A stretch of 64,000 bases of DNA. It comes from Clostridia bacterium (GTDB lineage Bacteria; Bacillota; Clostridia; TANB77; UBA1234). Positions within the stretch are counted from its first letter, which is position 1. Each line of letters opens with the position of its first letter. The notes under the pieces were generated by a model. It was not told the origin of the DNA, made no database searches, and saw only the letters and a program-made list of their open reading frames with translations. The translations under genes were made by a program, and so were the position numbers. The stretch spans positions 97,579-161,578 of the forward strand of contig CAAFRB010000082.1 of assembly GCA_900765095.1 (NCBI GenBank), written 5' to 3'. Below, in pieces: positions 1 to 8,936 of the stretch.

Positions 1-3000
1 ATGGTGGAAATCAAGATGAACCAGATGGTGGAGTTGATGTTAGAATAAAATCAACATATGAATTTGATGATAATTGGTCAGTTCCAAGGAATAATACGAT
101 TTTTCAAGTTAAAAAAACAACTATGCCAAAATCATCGATAAAAAAAGAGATGCTGAACAAAGATGGAAAAATTAAAGAGAGTATTAAAGAATTGGTAAAA
201 TTGAATGGTGCATATATAATTGCTTGTAGTGGAGATTCTTTATCAGATAAAAGAAAAAACGAAAGAATAACATATATGAGAGATTTGTTATCTTCAATAG
301 ACAAAAAACAAAATATTAAAGTAAATTTTTATGATAGCAAAAGAATTGCTACATGGGTAAAACAATTTCCAGCAATAATTATATGGGTTAATGATAAAAT
401 AGGCAAAAGAACAATGGGATGGAATAATTATTATAATTGGTCTAATCCAACTGAAGATGAAAAAGAATTTATAATAGATGAAGAAATTTTTCTACATAAA
501 GATAATTTTAACAAAGAAAATGAAAGAACAATAGTTGAAGGTATTAATGAAATAAGAGAATTATTATCAAAAGAACGAAAAGTTGTTAGATTAGCAGGAT
601 TATCTGGTGTTGGAAAGACTAGATTTGCACAGGCATTATTTGATAAAAATATTGGAAATAATGCATTATTTAAAGAAAAAGTAATATATTGTGACATTGG
701 AAATGAACCTAATCCTGTACCAATAGCTTTTATACAAGAACTCGTTGCTTTGCAGGAAAATGTAATATTAGTTATTGATAATTGTGATAAGGAACTACAT
801 AACAAATTAGCTGAATTTGTTTGTGATATAAGTAGTAAGTTAAGTATGCTTACAATTGAATATGATGTGAAAGAAGATATGAACATTGAATCATATAATT
901 ACTATTTAGATACTTCGTCGGATAATACCATTAGAAAGTTACTAAAAAGGGATTTTAATTATATAGAAGATTCTAATATCGAAACTATTGTCAAATGCTC
1001 TGATGGTAATTTTAGAATTGCAAAATATCTTGCTAAAACTATTGACAGAAATGAAAGTATAGGAACATTAAGGTCTGAGGAAATATTTAAAAGATTATTT
1101 TTTCAAGAAAATAAAGAAAACCAAGATTTACTTGATGTAGGAAGAATATGTTCAATATTTATATCTTTTAATATAGAACTTAATAAAGATGACTATAATA
1201 ATGAATTAAATATACTGGGAAGAGTTATAGGGAAAAATCCTATTGATTTAATTAGATATATAAATGAATTAAATAAAAGACAAATAGTACAAAAACGAGG
1301 AAATATGAGAGCAGTTCTACCACATGCTATCTCAAATAGACTTGCAGATGAATTCTTAAGCGCTTTTCCAGAAGAAGTGGTAATTAATGAAATAAAAAAT
1401 TCAAAGCGATTAGAGTTATCATTTTTTAGAAGATTGAGATTTTTACATAATAAAGAATATGCTATCAATATAGCAGGCTTATATCTTGATAATATTGATT
1501 TTGAAAATATAGATAAACATGAAATGGAAATATTAAATTGCATAAAAGTAATTAGTCCTGAAAAAATACTTTATAAAATGGAACAAGTAAAAAAAGATAG
1601 TTTCTTTACTAGAAAAAATGATAAATATTATGATTGGGCAAGAATGTTAGCATATATAGCTTATGATCCAGATCTTTTTTATAGAGCTACAATGTTATTG
1701 GTTGAATTTGCAGAAACGGAAAAAAAGGATGAAAACTATAATTCTATAAGAGATATTTTATATAAATTATTTCATGTAATGTTATCTGGAACACATGCTC
1801 TAATTGATGAACGATTAAAAGTAGTAGATTCACTTGTAAATGACTCATGCAAAATAAAAAATGATATAGCAATAAAATTGATAGATGAATTATTAGAAAC
1901 AGGAGGATTCTTAGGACAAATTATAGATGAAAGCACATCAAGAAAAAGAGACTATGGGTATTGGCCAAAAACAAATAAAGAGTACAAAGAATGGTACACA
2001 TCTATTCTTAAATATTGTGAACAATTAATGAAAAGAAATATTTATAGGGAAGAAATAAAAGAAATTTTATCTAATAATTTTAGAAATTTGGCATCACAGG
2101 GGTTTTATTATGAACTAGAACAAATAGTAGAAAACGTATTAAAAGATGAAACATGGCCACAAATATGGATATCTATTGGAGTAATTAAGCATTTTGATAT
2201 AGAAAAAGTCCCAAAAGAAATGTTAAAAAGAATGAATAAATTACAAGAAAAATGTTTGCCTAGGACAATAGACGATAAAATAAAAATATTTTTAAATAAA
2301 GGAAGACATATTTATTGGAAATTAGAGGATACCACTGAAAATGAAGATAAAATTCACAATGCTATAGAAGAATTAGGAAATGATATAGGCGAAGACAAAA
2401 AACATCTTAAGGAAAATTTATTAAAATTAAATAATAATTGTAATTTGTATAGAATGGTTGATTTCACTAAAGGATTATTTAAAAAAATTAATAATGATTA
2501 TCAGTTAATATATTTCCTTTTAAACAATATTAAAGAGGATAATAAAGAATTATATTTGGAAATAATATCAGATTATTTAGCATTAATGAATGAGGAAGGT
2601 CATGCAGATAAAATTTTAGATGCAATATTACAAAATGAAAAATATAGAGAATATTATCCTAAAATACAATTTGGGTATCAATTGAAACAAACAGATGTTG
2701 AAAGAGTAGAGAAGGCGTTATCAATGAAAGTTGCTCCAATTGAGGACTATTCAAGGATAGAATTTGTATTATCTAATGTTAGTATTTTAAAGATAATAGA
2801 AATTTTAAAGTTATTTTCTAAAAATCATGTTTCTGAAAATATAATTATATGTATATTACATAATTTATATTGGAATAAAAGAAAAGATAAAAAGTTAGAT
2901 GAATATTCAAGAAATTTTATTGTTAGTCTAGATTACACTAATAGAGACAATTTAAATGATCATTTAAATTATGAATTAGGAGAAATAGTAAAATGGTGTT

Positions 3001-3605
3001 TTAATAGTAAAGATAGTAAAAAATCAGCAATACAGATTTTTGATAAATTTGTGCAACTTATTGAGAAGAAAGGAATTTCTTATTATGGATATAGTTATAT
3101 ATTAAAGCCATTAATAAAATTATATCCTACAGAATTTTTAGATAAATTATTTTCTATTGAAAATATAGAACAATATAAAATAAGATATTTTGTTATGGGC
3201 TTTGGCTATCATGAAAACATCATTAACATAATTGATGAAGATTTATTAATACAGTGGTTAGAAAAAAATAAAAAGGCTAGAGAAATATCAGCTATTATAG
3301 ATCCTATCGAAAAAATAGATGATATATATAAATGGAAAAAAATAAGTAGACATTTCTTTGAAAATTATATAGAAAATGAGGATATAGTAAAAAACTTAAT
3401 ACGAGGAATATATCCAACATCTTGGAGTGATAAGTATTCTAGCGTTTTAGAAACAAGAATTAGTTTAGCAAAAGAGTTAGAAGAATATAAGGACGAGAAG
3501 ATAAAGAAAATAGGAGTTTTATTAGAAAAAAGTCTAAGAGAAGAAATATATAGAAGGCAAAGAGAAGAAGAAAAAGAACAAGAGAGATATAATACATTTG
3601 AGTAA
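1..3605 (+). CDS. STAND NTPase with PD-(D/E)xK-like N-terminus (partial, Avs-like)
   Basis: The frame is open from base 3, so the true start lies left of the window; the first ATG at 123 is internal. The visible N-terminus has PDGGVDV followed about 25 residues later by FQVKK, the spacing of a PD-(D/E)xK (Mrr-like) nuclease core. Next comes a P-loop NTPase with Walker A GLSGVGKTR near base 600 and a Walker B-like VILVIDNCD near base 770. The remaining ~800 residues are helical and Lys/Glu-rich, as in sensor regions of STAND proteins. Nuclease plus STAND NTPase plus long helical C-terminus is the layout of Avs-type antiviral proteins, which bind phage proteins and then activate the effector. 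Assignment to Avs rests on architecture only. A second gene follows 25 bases downstream and is probably co-transcribed. Confidence 0.7.
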   Translation, partial: GGNQDEPDGGVDVRIKSTYEFDDNWSVPRNNTIFQVKKTTMPKSSIKKEMLNKDGKIKESIKELVKLNGAYIIACSGDSLSDKRKNERITYMRDLLSSIDKKQNIKVNFYDSKRIATWVKQFPAIIIWVNDKIGKRTMGWNNYYNWSNPTEDEKEFIIDEEIFLHKDNFNKENERTIVEGINEIRELLSKERKVVRLAGLSGVGKTRFAQALFDKNIGNNALFKEKVIYCDIGNEPNPVPIAFIQELVALQENVILVIDNCDKELHNKLAEFVCDISSKLSMLTIEYDVKEDMNIESYNYYLDTSSDNTIRKLLKRDFNYIEDSNIETIVKCSDGNFRIAKYLAKTIDRNESIGTLRSEEIFKRLFFQENKENQDLLDVGRICSIFISFNIELNKDDYNNELNILGRVIGKNPIDLIRYINELNKRQIVQKRGNMRAVLPHAISNRLADEFLSAFPEEVVINEIKNSKRLELSFFRRLRFLHNKEYAINIAGLYLDNIDFENIDKHEMEILNCIKVISPEKILYKMEQVKKDSFFTRKNDKYYDWARMLAYIAYDPDLFYRATMLLVEFAETEKKDENYNSIRDILYKLFHVMLSGTHALIDERLKVVDSLVNDSCKIKNDIAIKLIDELLETGGFLGQIIDESTSRKRDYGYWPKTNKEYKEWYTSILKYCEQLMKRNIYREEIKEILSNNFRNLASQGFYYELEQIVENVLKDETWPQIWISIGVIKHFDIEKVPKEMLKRMNKLQEKCLPRTIDDKIKIFLNKGRHIYWKLEDTTENEDKIHNAIEELGNDIGEDKKHLKENLLKLNNNCNLYRMVDFTKGLFKKINNDYQLIYFLLNNIKEDNKELYLEIISDYLALMNEEGHADKILDAILQNEKYREYYPKIQFGYQLKQTDVERVEKALSMKVAPIEDYSRIEFVLSNVSILKIIEILKLFSKNHVSENIIICILHNLYWNKRKDKKLDEYSRNFIVSLDYTNRDNLNDHLNYELGEIVKWCFNSKDSKKSAIQIFDKFVQLIEKKGISYYGYSYILKPLIKLYPTEFLDKLFSIENIEQYKIRYFVMGFGYHENIINIIDEDLLIQWLEKNKKAREISAIIDPIEKIDDIYKWKKISRHFFENYIENEDIVKNLIRGIYPTSWSDKYSSVLETRISLAKELEEYKDEKIKKIGVLLEKSLREEIYRRQREEEKEQERYNTFE

Positions 3606-3630
3606 AAAGAGATATAGAAAAGGTGATAAT

Positions 3631-4491
3631 ATGGAATTGACTCAAGAAAATATAGACAAAACTATAAAAGAAAAATTTATAAATAAATTGAATAGAAATT
3701 GCAAAAAAAGTTTAAAAAATTTGGAGAAATCTAATATTAAACATAGAGAAACTTTAGGATTGTTACTTCAATCTAGTAATACAATAAAAAATGCAGATAT
3801 GAATTTAAAAAAGTACAATTTTGTAGATGCTAATTCTTTGCTAAGAGCAGCTTTGGAATATATGATAATGGCTATTATGATTGAATTTGATGATGAAGTA
3901 TTTAATGAATTTGTAGTATTATCAAATAATGATATTCAATTAACAAGAAAATATACAATAATAAACACACTATTGCATAAATTCGCAAAACACTTAAAGA
4001 AAATATCTCCAACATTATTTTATGATACTACTAATAAAGAAAGAGAAAAATTAATTACTGATTTATATGATTTGTTATGTAAATATACACATGCTAGCAT
4101 AGTAGTAAGCATATTTAAAGAAATAAAAAATGATAAAGAAAAAGAAGTGTTAAGGTTATTTATGGACTACAATCTATATTTCATAAAACTAATGCTATTA
4201 GATTGCATGAGATATTTAAACAAAGATAAAAGAAATTATATTGATGAAGAGACAATAGGATTTTGTATATTTCTAAATATAATAAAAATCTTAAATATAA
4301 TACAGAATGATAAAATGAATTTTGAAAAGTTTATAAATTTGTTATATTATGATTCTGTAAATAATGAATTCTATAAGTATATTATTGAAGGTATTGAGAA
4401 GATAAAAGAAGAAAATAACGAGGATATTATAAAAATAACAAATAATATTGATATTGTATGCAAAGTACTGAATGATTTTTTAGTGAATTAA
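3631..4491 (+). CDS. Helical protein of unknown function, possibly HEPN/DUF5677-like
   Basis: This 286-residue, almost wholly helical, Lys-rich protein lies just behind the STAND gene. The ATG at 3631 is preferred because AGGTGAT lies 5 bases before it; an earlier ATG at 3598 overlaps the upstream gene and has no such site. Two segments look conserved: SLLRAALEYMIMA near residue 70 and LLCKYTHASI near residue 150. This Arg/Glu-rich helix plus (T/V)H motif resembles HEPN-like and DUF5677-type proteins, but the R-x4-6-H signature cannot be assigned with certainty. It could be an ancillary component or regulator of the upstream NTPase. Confidence 0.6.
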   Translation: MELTQENIDKTIKEKFINKLNRNCKKSLKNLEKSNIKHRETLGLLLQSSNTIKNADMNLKKYNFVDANSLLRAALEYMIMAIMIEFDDEVFNEFVVLSNNDIQLTRKYTIINTLLHKFAKHLKKISPTLFYDTTNKEREKLITDLYDLLCKYTHASIVVSIFKEIKNDKEKEVLRLFMDYNLYFIKLMLLDCMRYLNKDKRNYIDEETIGFCIFLNIIKILNIIQNDKMNFEKFINLLYYDSVNNEFYKYIIEGIEKIKEENNEDIIKITNNIDIVCKVLNDFLVN

Positions 4492-4510
4492 TATATATAA
4501 TATAAATTTC

Positions 4511-4556
4511 TAAAGTGCAGACCATATCATCTTAAAGTGCAAAAATTGCACTTTAA
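4511..4556. promoter_or_regulatory. Candidate operator upstream of the fic gene
   Basis: A perfect inverted repeat (arms TTAAAGTGCAA and TTGCACTTTAA, 3-base spacer) occupies 4532-4556 and abuts the -35 box of the fic promoter. A third half-site AAAGTGC lies 22 bp upstream at 4512-4518. The same three-part arrangement recurs inside the fic gene at 5445-5490. It is probably a binding site for the winged-helix domain of the Fic protein itself, which is inference. Confidence 0.65.
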
Positions 4557-4559
4557 ATA

Positions 4560-4588
4560 TTGATATTATAACTTATAACTGATATAAT
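4560..4588 (+). promoter_or_regulatory. Promoter of fic
   Basis: TTGATA and TATAAT are separated by exactly 17 bases. Transcription would start near 4595 and give a leader of about 15 bases. The operator palindrome ends 4 bases before the -35 box. Confidence 0.75.
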
Positions 4589-4610
4589 ATATATGTAGGA
4601 GGTATTTCTA

Positions 4611-5669
4611 ATGGATAAAAAAGAAGATTGGAATTTAGAATTATCAGAATATATTAAACAAGGTGAACCTAATAGAGTAGAAAAAACTAAAACATGGGAA
4701 ACAGCTATAGGTTTGCAAGATGTAGATGGCTTAAAACCTTCAAAATACTTAATAAAAACTGCTAAAGAACATATTGAAGGAACAATAGATATTGAAGAAG
4801 TAAAAACAAGAATAGATGAATATTATGAAGTTCAAGGTAGTAGAAAAAACTTTGAAAAAGAGAGCGAAGAAGCTGATAAAGTTGCAGTAAGGATAACAGA
4901 AATATTAAGTGAAAAAGCATTTAATTTTTCACCTACAGAATTATTAAATATTCATAAAAGATTATTTAAAGATATATTTGATGGAGCAGGAGTATATAGA
5001 GATTATAATTTTACTAAAAAAGAATGGGTATTAAATGGAGATACAGTAATATATGCACCATTTGATACAATAAAAGAAACATTAGAATATGATTTTGACC
5101 AAGAAAAAAATTTTTTTTATAAAGGATTAAGTTTAGATGAATCTATTAAACATCTATGTAGATTTACATCAAATATATGGCAAGTACATCCATTTTGCGA
5201 AGGGAATACAAGAACAACAGCAGTATTTATTATAAAATATCTAAGAACTTTTGGATTTAATATTAATGATGAAGTATTTGCTGAAAATTCATGGTATTTT
5301 AGAAATTCATTAGTAAGAGCTAACTACAAAAATTTTGAAAAAAATGTATTCGAGGATACTTCATTTTTAGAAAAATTTTTTTATAATTTATTAACAAATA
5401 GTAACTATGAATTAAGGAATAGATATACACATATAAATAATATTCAAAGTGCAAATGAAAATAAATTAAAGGGCAATAATTGCACTTTAGAAGAACAAGC
5501 AATTATAAATATATTAAAAGTAAATCCAGCAACAAACCAAGAAGAAATTGCAAAACAAATTAATAAATCTGTAAGAACTGTCAAAACATATATGGCAGAA
5601 ATGCAAGAAAAAGGGATAATAGAAAGAAAAAATGGAAAAAGAAATGGCGAATGGATAGTAAATGGTTAA
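4611..5669 (+). CDS. Fic-domain AMP-transferase with VbhA-like N-terminus and C-terminal winged helix
   Basis: This 352-residue protein has the Fic core motif HPFCEGNTR (near residue 194). Fic enzymes use it to transfer AMP or related groups from nucleotides to target proteins. The N-terminus (AIGLQDVDGLKPSKYL then an IEG-containing helix) resembles the antitoxin-VbhA domain that restrains Fic activity, so this is probably a self-inhibited toxin-antitoxin fusion. The C-terminus (LEEQAIINILK ... RTVKTYMAEMQEKGIIERK) is a winged helix-turn-helix, suggesting DNA binding and autoregulation. The ribosome site AGGAGG lies 8 bases before ATG. It has its own promoter and operator. Targets cannot be inferred. 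Confidence 0.88.
   Translation: MDKKEDWNLELSEYIKQGEPNRVEKTKTWETAIGLQDVDGLKPSKYLIKTAKEHIEGTIDIEEVKTRIDEYYEVQGSRKNFEKESEEADKVAVRITEILSEKAFNFSPTELLNIHKRLFKDIFDGAGVYRDYNFTKKEWVLNGDTVIYAPFDTIKETLEYDFDQEKNFFYKGLSLDESIKHLCRFTSNIWQVHPFCEGNTRTTAVFIIKYLRTFGFNINDEVFAENSWYFRNSLVRANYKNFEKNVFEDTSFLEKFFYNLLTNSNYELRNRYTHINNIQSANENKLKGNNCTLEEQAIINILKVNPATNQEEIAKQINKSVRTVKTYMAEMQEKGIIERKNGKRNGEWIVNG
5445..5490. promoter_or_regulatory. Second copy of the fic operator, inside the fic coding sequence
   Basis: A near-copy of the upstream operator: TTAAAGGGCAA, 3 bases, TTGCACTTTAG at 5466-5490, plus a half-site AAAGTGC at 5446-5452 that again lies 22 bp from the corresponding palindrome half. It falls in the codons for the linker between the Fic and winged-helix domains, where the protein sequence is least constrained. 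The two sites are about 930 bp apart. Confidence 0.6.
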
Positions 5670-5715
5670 TTTTTAAATAAATACTTAAAAATAAATCCAG
5701 TAGAAGGAGGAAAAT

Positions 5716-5943
5716 ATGGACTATCAAAATTTGTTTAATGAACAATATATTAACCAACAACATTATAAAGAAATAAAAAGTAAACAATTTTCTTTAGAAC
5801 AACAGCAGGAAATTTGTAAAATGCTAAAAGCTCTTGACGATTTTATGGAATCAGCGAGTAAAATAGCACCACAATATCAACAACAAGCATTTGACGCTTG
5901 TGTAGGTGTAATATGTAAAAGAGTGTATGGAAATAATAAATAA
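5716..5943 (+). CDS. Small hypothetical protein, 75 residues
   Basis: A short, Gln-rich, mostly helical protein of no recognised family. GAAGGAGG lies 5 bases before ATG, which supports a real gene. It follows fic by 46 bases in the same direction and could be co-transcribed. No membrane segment or metal-binding motif is visible. Confidence 0.55.
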   Translation: MDYQNLFNEQYINQQHYKEIKSKQFSLEQQQEICKMLKALDDFMESASKIAPQYQQQAFDACVGVICKRVYGNNK

Positions 5944-6011
5944 TTTACAAAAGAAATAAATAAGAAAAATTTGAATAAAAATTAACTAAATGCAAAAATG
6001 AAAGGAAAAAT

Positions 6012-6800
6012 ATGTTTTCAAATAGAGAGATAGCAATAATAATATGGATAAATTTGTTTTTATTATATTGTTTGATAAAAAAAGATATAAGAAAACCACT
6101 TAAAAATTTGATAAAGGCAGCATTTAATAAAAAATTAATATTGTTATATATAATTATATATTCCTATATAGCTATATTAATATATATTCTATATAAAATA
6201 AAATATTGGAATATTTATTTTATAAAAGATACACTAATATGGTTAATAACTGTTCCGATATTTTCTATAATGAAAGCGGAAGAGGATAGTAAGAAATATT
6301 TTAAAGAAACGTTAAAAAGCTGTTTTGAAATCTATATATTAATAGAATTTATAGGCGTTAATTATCCATTTAGTATATGGATTGAACTTATTATTATCCC
6401 AATTGTAATATTATTTTCCTTAGTTGGTGAATTTGCAGAAAAGTTTGGAGGCACAAAAGAAGTTTCTACATTTGCGTATGTTATAGTTATAATAATATCT
6501 GTAATTGCATTTATACATTCAATAAAATTAGCAATAATTGACATAGAAAATATTTTTACTATAGAAACATTAAAAAATATAATATACATACCATTGTTAA
6601 CGATATTTTATATGCCTATGACATATTTGATATTAGTTTTTACGAATTATGAAACACTTTGGGTTAAGATAAATTGTAAAAAGTATCTATCAAAAAAAGA
6701 TAAGAGAGAGTTAATGTGTAGAGCAATAAAAAAATGCAGACTAAATCTTAATAAGATAAAAACTATAAAATTAAATGAATATGTAGATATTATGGAATAA
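6012..6800 (+). CDS. Polytopic membrane protein of unknown function
   Basis: A 262-residue protein with about six or seven hydrophobic segments (near residues 7-24, 41-60, 71-86, 121-138, 150-170 and 185-207) and a basic C-terminal tail rich in Lys, probably cytoplasmic. AAAGGA precedes ATG. I do not recognise the family. The neighbours are a small hypothetical gene and transposase debris, so it belongs to the accessory region. Confidence 0.6.
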   Translation: MFSNREIAIIIWINLFLLYCLIKKDIRKPLKNLIKAAFNKKLILLYIIIYSYIAILIYILYKIKYWNIYFIKDTLIWLITVPIFSIMKAEEDSKKYFKETLKSCFEIYILIEFIGVNYPFSIWIELIIIPIVILFSLVGEFAEKFGGTKEVSTFAYVIVIIISVIAFIHSIKLAIIDIENIFTIETLKNIIYIPLLTIFYMPMTYLILVFTNYETLWVKINCKKYLSKKDKRELMCRAIKKCRLNLNKIKTIKLNEYVDIME

Positions 6801-6852
6801 TATTCAAATAATGAAATTAGAATAAATGAGTTATTTTATAAGATTAAAATAA

Positions 6853-6880
6853 TTAAAGGCGAGATTAATCTCGCGTTTAA
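6853..6880. repeat. 28-bp imperfect palindrome
   Basis: The core GCGAGATTAATCTCGC is a perfect 16-bp palindrome, extended by TTAAA/TTTAA arms beyond one G/G mismatch. It lies 52 bases after the membrane-protein stop. No T-run follows, so a simple intrinsic terminator is unlikely; it may be a binding site or a mobile-element end. Confidence 0.5.
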
Positions 6881-6961
6881 AGATATAATAAAGCTAAAAA
6901 AAGTGTTTATACCAGTTGTTGATGTAGAAGAGCAAGAATAAATGGCACATAAAATAGTTTA

Positions 6962-7063
6962 AGAAATATGTGTTATTGTGTGCCTGATGGATTAGAAGGA
7001 CTGTATGAAATAAATAGTACTTTCCTTAAAATAGAATTTCAAAGATGTATTGTACATATGTAA
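6962..7063 (+). pseudogene. Remnant of an IS256-family transposase
   Basis: This open stretch contains PDGLEGLYEIN ... FQRCIVHM, matching the conserved DGL-G-(x)n-QRCIVH segment of IS256-type (DDE) transposases. It has no start and ends at a TAA immediately after the VH motif, where intact enzymes continue with RN. Only about 30 residues survive, with no inverted repeats recognised. It marks past transposition in this accessory region. Confidence 0.55.
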
Positions 7064-7140
7064 TTTTTGATTCTTTACATAGAAATATAATTAGAGGATG
7101 AATCGAAAAATTTTTTAGTATAGTACTCCTAATACATAGA

Positions 7141-7173
7141 AAAACCTCTCCAGTTTTTAACTGGAGAGGTTTT
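7141..7173 (-). terminator. Terminator behind the DUF4160-like gene
   Basis: A 13-bp perfect stem (AAAACCTCTCCAG / CTGGAGAGGTTTT) with a 7-base loop, 3 bases after the minus-strand stop. The TTTT of the stem end gives a short U-tract. Confidence 0.75.
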
Positions 7174-7176
7174 GAC

Positions 7177-7434
7177 TTAGTAACCTTGAGGATTCGATTT
7201 CGAATCCCATTCTTCTTTCAGTTCATACTGATTATCCCGAACCCACTTCAAAACATCCTGCCGATGGTTGTGAGGAATATTATTCTCGCCAGCGATATAC
7301 TGACAAGTGTCAATGTTTACGCTTGCTTCTTCTCCACCAACATTGACATGCACATGAGGGAAACGTTCAGGACCCTGATTGCCATTATGACCATGAATCT
7401 TGTACCACCGCATCCATTGAGGTGTGGAAGCCAT
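7177..7434 (-). CDS. DUF4160-like small protein
   Basis: An 85-residue protein with KIHGHNGNQGPERFPHVHVNV then an acidic INIDT-type strand and a C-terminal HNHRQDVLKWVRDNQYEL helix. This pattern (short His-containing strand, acidic strand, helix ending in W-x7-L) resembles DUF4160, often found next to DUF2442 in toxin-antitoxin-like pairs; no DUF2442 partner is seen here. The start is the ATG at 7434 because GGAGG lies 8 bases upstream. It has its own promoter and terminator and is less AT-rich than its neighbours, suggesting recent acquisition. Confidence 0.65.
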   Translation of the reverse strand: MASTPQWMRWYKIHGHNGNQGPERFPHVHVNVGGEEASVNIDTCQYIAGENNIPHNHRQDVLKWVRDNQYELKEEWDSKSNPQGY

Positions 7435-7475
7435 AGTTATTACCTCCATCATTTAATTTGAAAAACCGTTTAACA

Positions 7476-7504
7476 GTATAACACCTGATGGCTATTTGTG
7501 TCAA
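7476..7504 (-). promoter_or_regulatory. Promoter of the DUF4160-like gene
   Basis: On the minus strand TTGACA and TTATAC are separated by 17 bases, about 45 bases upstream of the start codon. Confidence 0.7.
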
Positions 7505-7749
7505 TACTTTTTGTTTATTATTGTAATATTCATGTTATTGTCTTTATATTTTAATTCTAGACATGATGTGTAAGCGTGTGATATTATAGAGGTGGCAATA
7601 CATTTCGTAAACCGTTTTGTGTTAATATGAAGAATAACTTACATGCTGTTTACAATTTTATTGGCGTTTTTTTAATTATTATGGAAAGGAAAAGTGTTCA
7701 GGTTATTTTATATAATAATTTAATAATCTGAATATATGTGTTTGGTGGA

Positions 7750-8412
7750 ATGGAAGAGATAATTGAAAAGTATAATAAAGAATGTGCTGTGAATTGTAAG
7801 TTGGCCAGTGGAATTTGGAAGGTATCAATAATTGTATTTATTATTGCATATTTCTATTTATACCACCGCGGGCACAATGCTTATTTAGTTGCAGGTTTTG
7901 GTGCAATGTTTTTAATTCTAATTTTTATATTGACAGAAATAATTTTTATGCATAGTGTATCTAAAGATTTGGGTATTGACTATAGTTTTAAGGATGGCTT
8001 TAGTACTCAGTTAGTGAAAAAAGTAAATAATGCCATTAATATGTATCAAAAGGCATGGATTACTTCATATTGCAAAAAAAGAAAAATAAATAGTTTTGAT
8101 AAATTAAGTTTGATATTACAAGAGCTCAAAGATAGAAAAAGAAAATGGATAAAATATGTTGACTGGACCGTAATTAGTGGTATTCTATATTCATTGATTC
8201 CAGACTTTATTAAAGAAATTTTAGTTGGAGGAGATTTTACAGGAAAAATCATACATGGTGCTGGCTTAATACTAATTATTTCAATTATTTTTAATGTTAT
8301 AAGAAGTGAATTTGAAAAATTTGGAGAAATGTTTAATAGTGTTAATGCATTCTCAACTTTAAAAAGATTAGAAGAGCTATTTTTTTATATGACTATGAAG
8401 TGTAAAAGATAA
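7750..8412 (+). CDS. Membrane protein of unknown function
   Basis: About 220 residues with two hydrophobic segments near the N-terminus (IIVFIIAYFYLY; GFGAMFLILIFILTEIIF) and two in the C-terminal half, separated by a basic helical region containing YCKKRKINSFDKLSL. The paired N-terminal segments recall SLATT-type two-helix proteins, but I cannot confirm that. The start is uncertain: ATG at 7750 follows GGTGG closely, while a GTG at 7738 is also possible. The 315 bases before it hold only the DUF4160-like promoter on the other strand. Confidence 0.55.
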   Translation: MEEIIEKYNKECAVNCKLASGIWKVSIIVFIIAYFYLYHRGHNAYLVAGFGAMFLILIFILTEIIFMHSVSKDLGIDYSFKDGFSTQLVKKVNNAINMYQKAWITSYCKKRKINSFDKLSLILQELKDRKRKWIKYVDWTVISGILYSLIPDFIKEILVGGDFTGKIIHGAGLILIISIIFNVIRSEFEKFGEMFNSVNAFSTLKRLEELFFYMTMKCKR

Positions 8413-8516
8413 TTTTGGCATTTAATTTAAAGTTATTGATTGAAGAAAGTTTATTTGAAGATTATTTTTAATTACTAAACTGTGATATATATTTTTTGTG
8501 TTAGGAGTAATGTATC

Positions 8517-8900
8517 ATGAAAGTTTTAACAATTAGACAGCCATGGGCTACTTTGATAATGCAAGGGGATAAAAGATTTGAATTTAGAAGTTGGCAAACT
8601 AAGTATAGAGGCGAATTGCTAATACATGCTGGAAAGGGTATTGATAAAGAAGCGGTTAAGAGATTAGAAAAGTATCTTCCAAAAGATTTACCACTTGGAA
8701 AGATATTGGGAAAGGTAATGTTAGTGGATTGCATAAGAATGTCGCCAGAGTTTAAAGAAGAATTGTTGAAGGAAAATAGTGATATTTATACTAAAAGTTC
8801 TTTCAACGAAAATTTCGGTTGGCAATTGGAAAATGTACAAGTTTTTGATGTGCCAATAGATGCAGTAGGGCATTTGAGTTTGTGGGAATATGACGTTTAA
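8517..8900 (+). CDS. ASCH-domain protein
   Basis: A 127-residue protein beginning MKVLTIRQPWATLIMQGDKR followed by FEFRSW and the GELLIHAGKG strand, the hallmarks of the ASCH (PUA-like) fold. ASCH proteins bind RNA or modified nucleosides and some hydrolyse N4-acetylcytidine; the activity here is not determinable. GTTAGGAG lies upstream of ATG. The next gene begins 36 bases later and may be co-transcribed. Confidence 0.85.
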   Translation: MKVLTIRQPWATLIMQGDKRFEFRSWQTKYRGELLIHAGKGIDKEAVKRLEKYLPKDLPLGKILGKVMLVDCIRMSPEFKEELLKENSDIYTKSSFNENFGWQLENVQVFDVPIDAVGHLSLWEYDV

Positions 8901-8936
8901 AAATATTGTAGTATAATTTATGAAAGGTGGAGTACT

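Noticed and set aside
7186..7461. A 91-codon + strand frame opposite the DUF4160-like gene
   Set aside because: The minus frame has a ribosome site, consensus promoter and terminator; the + frame has none.
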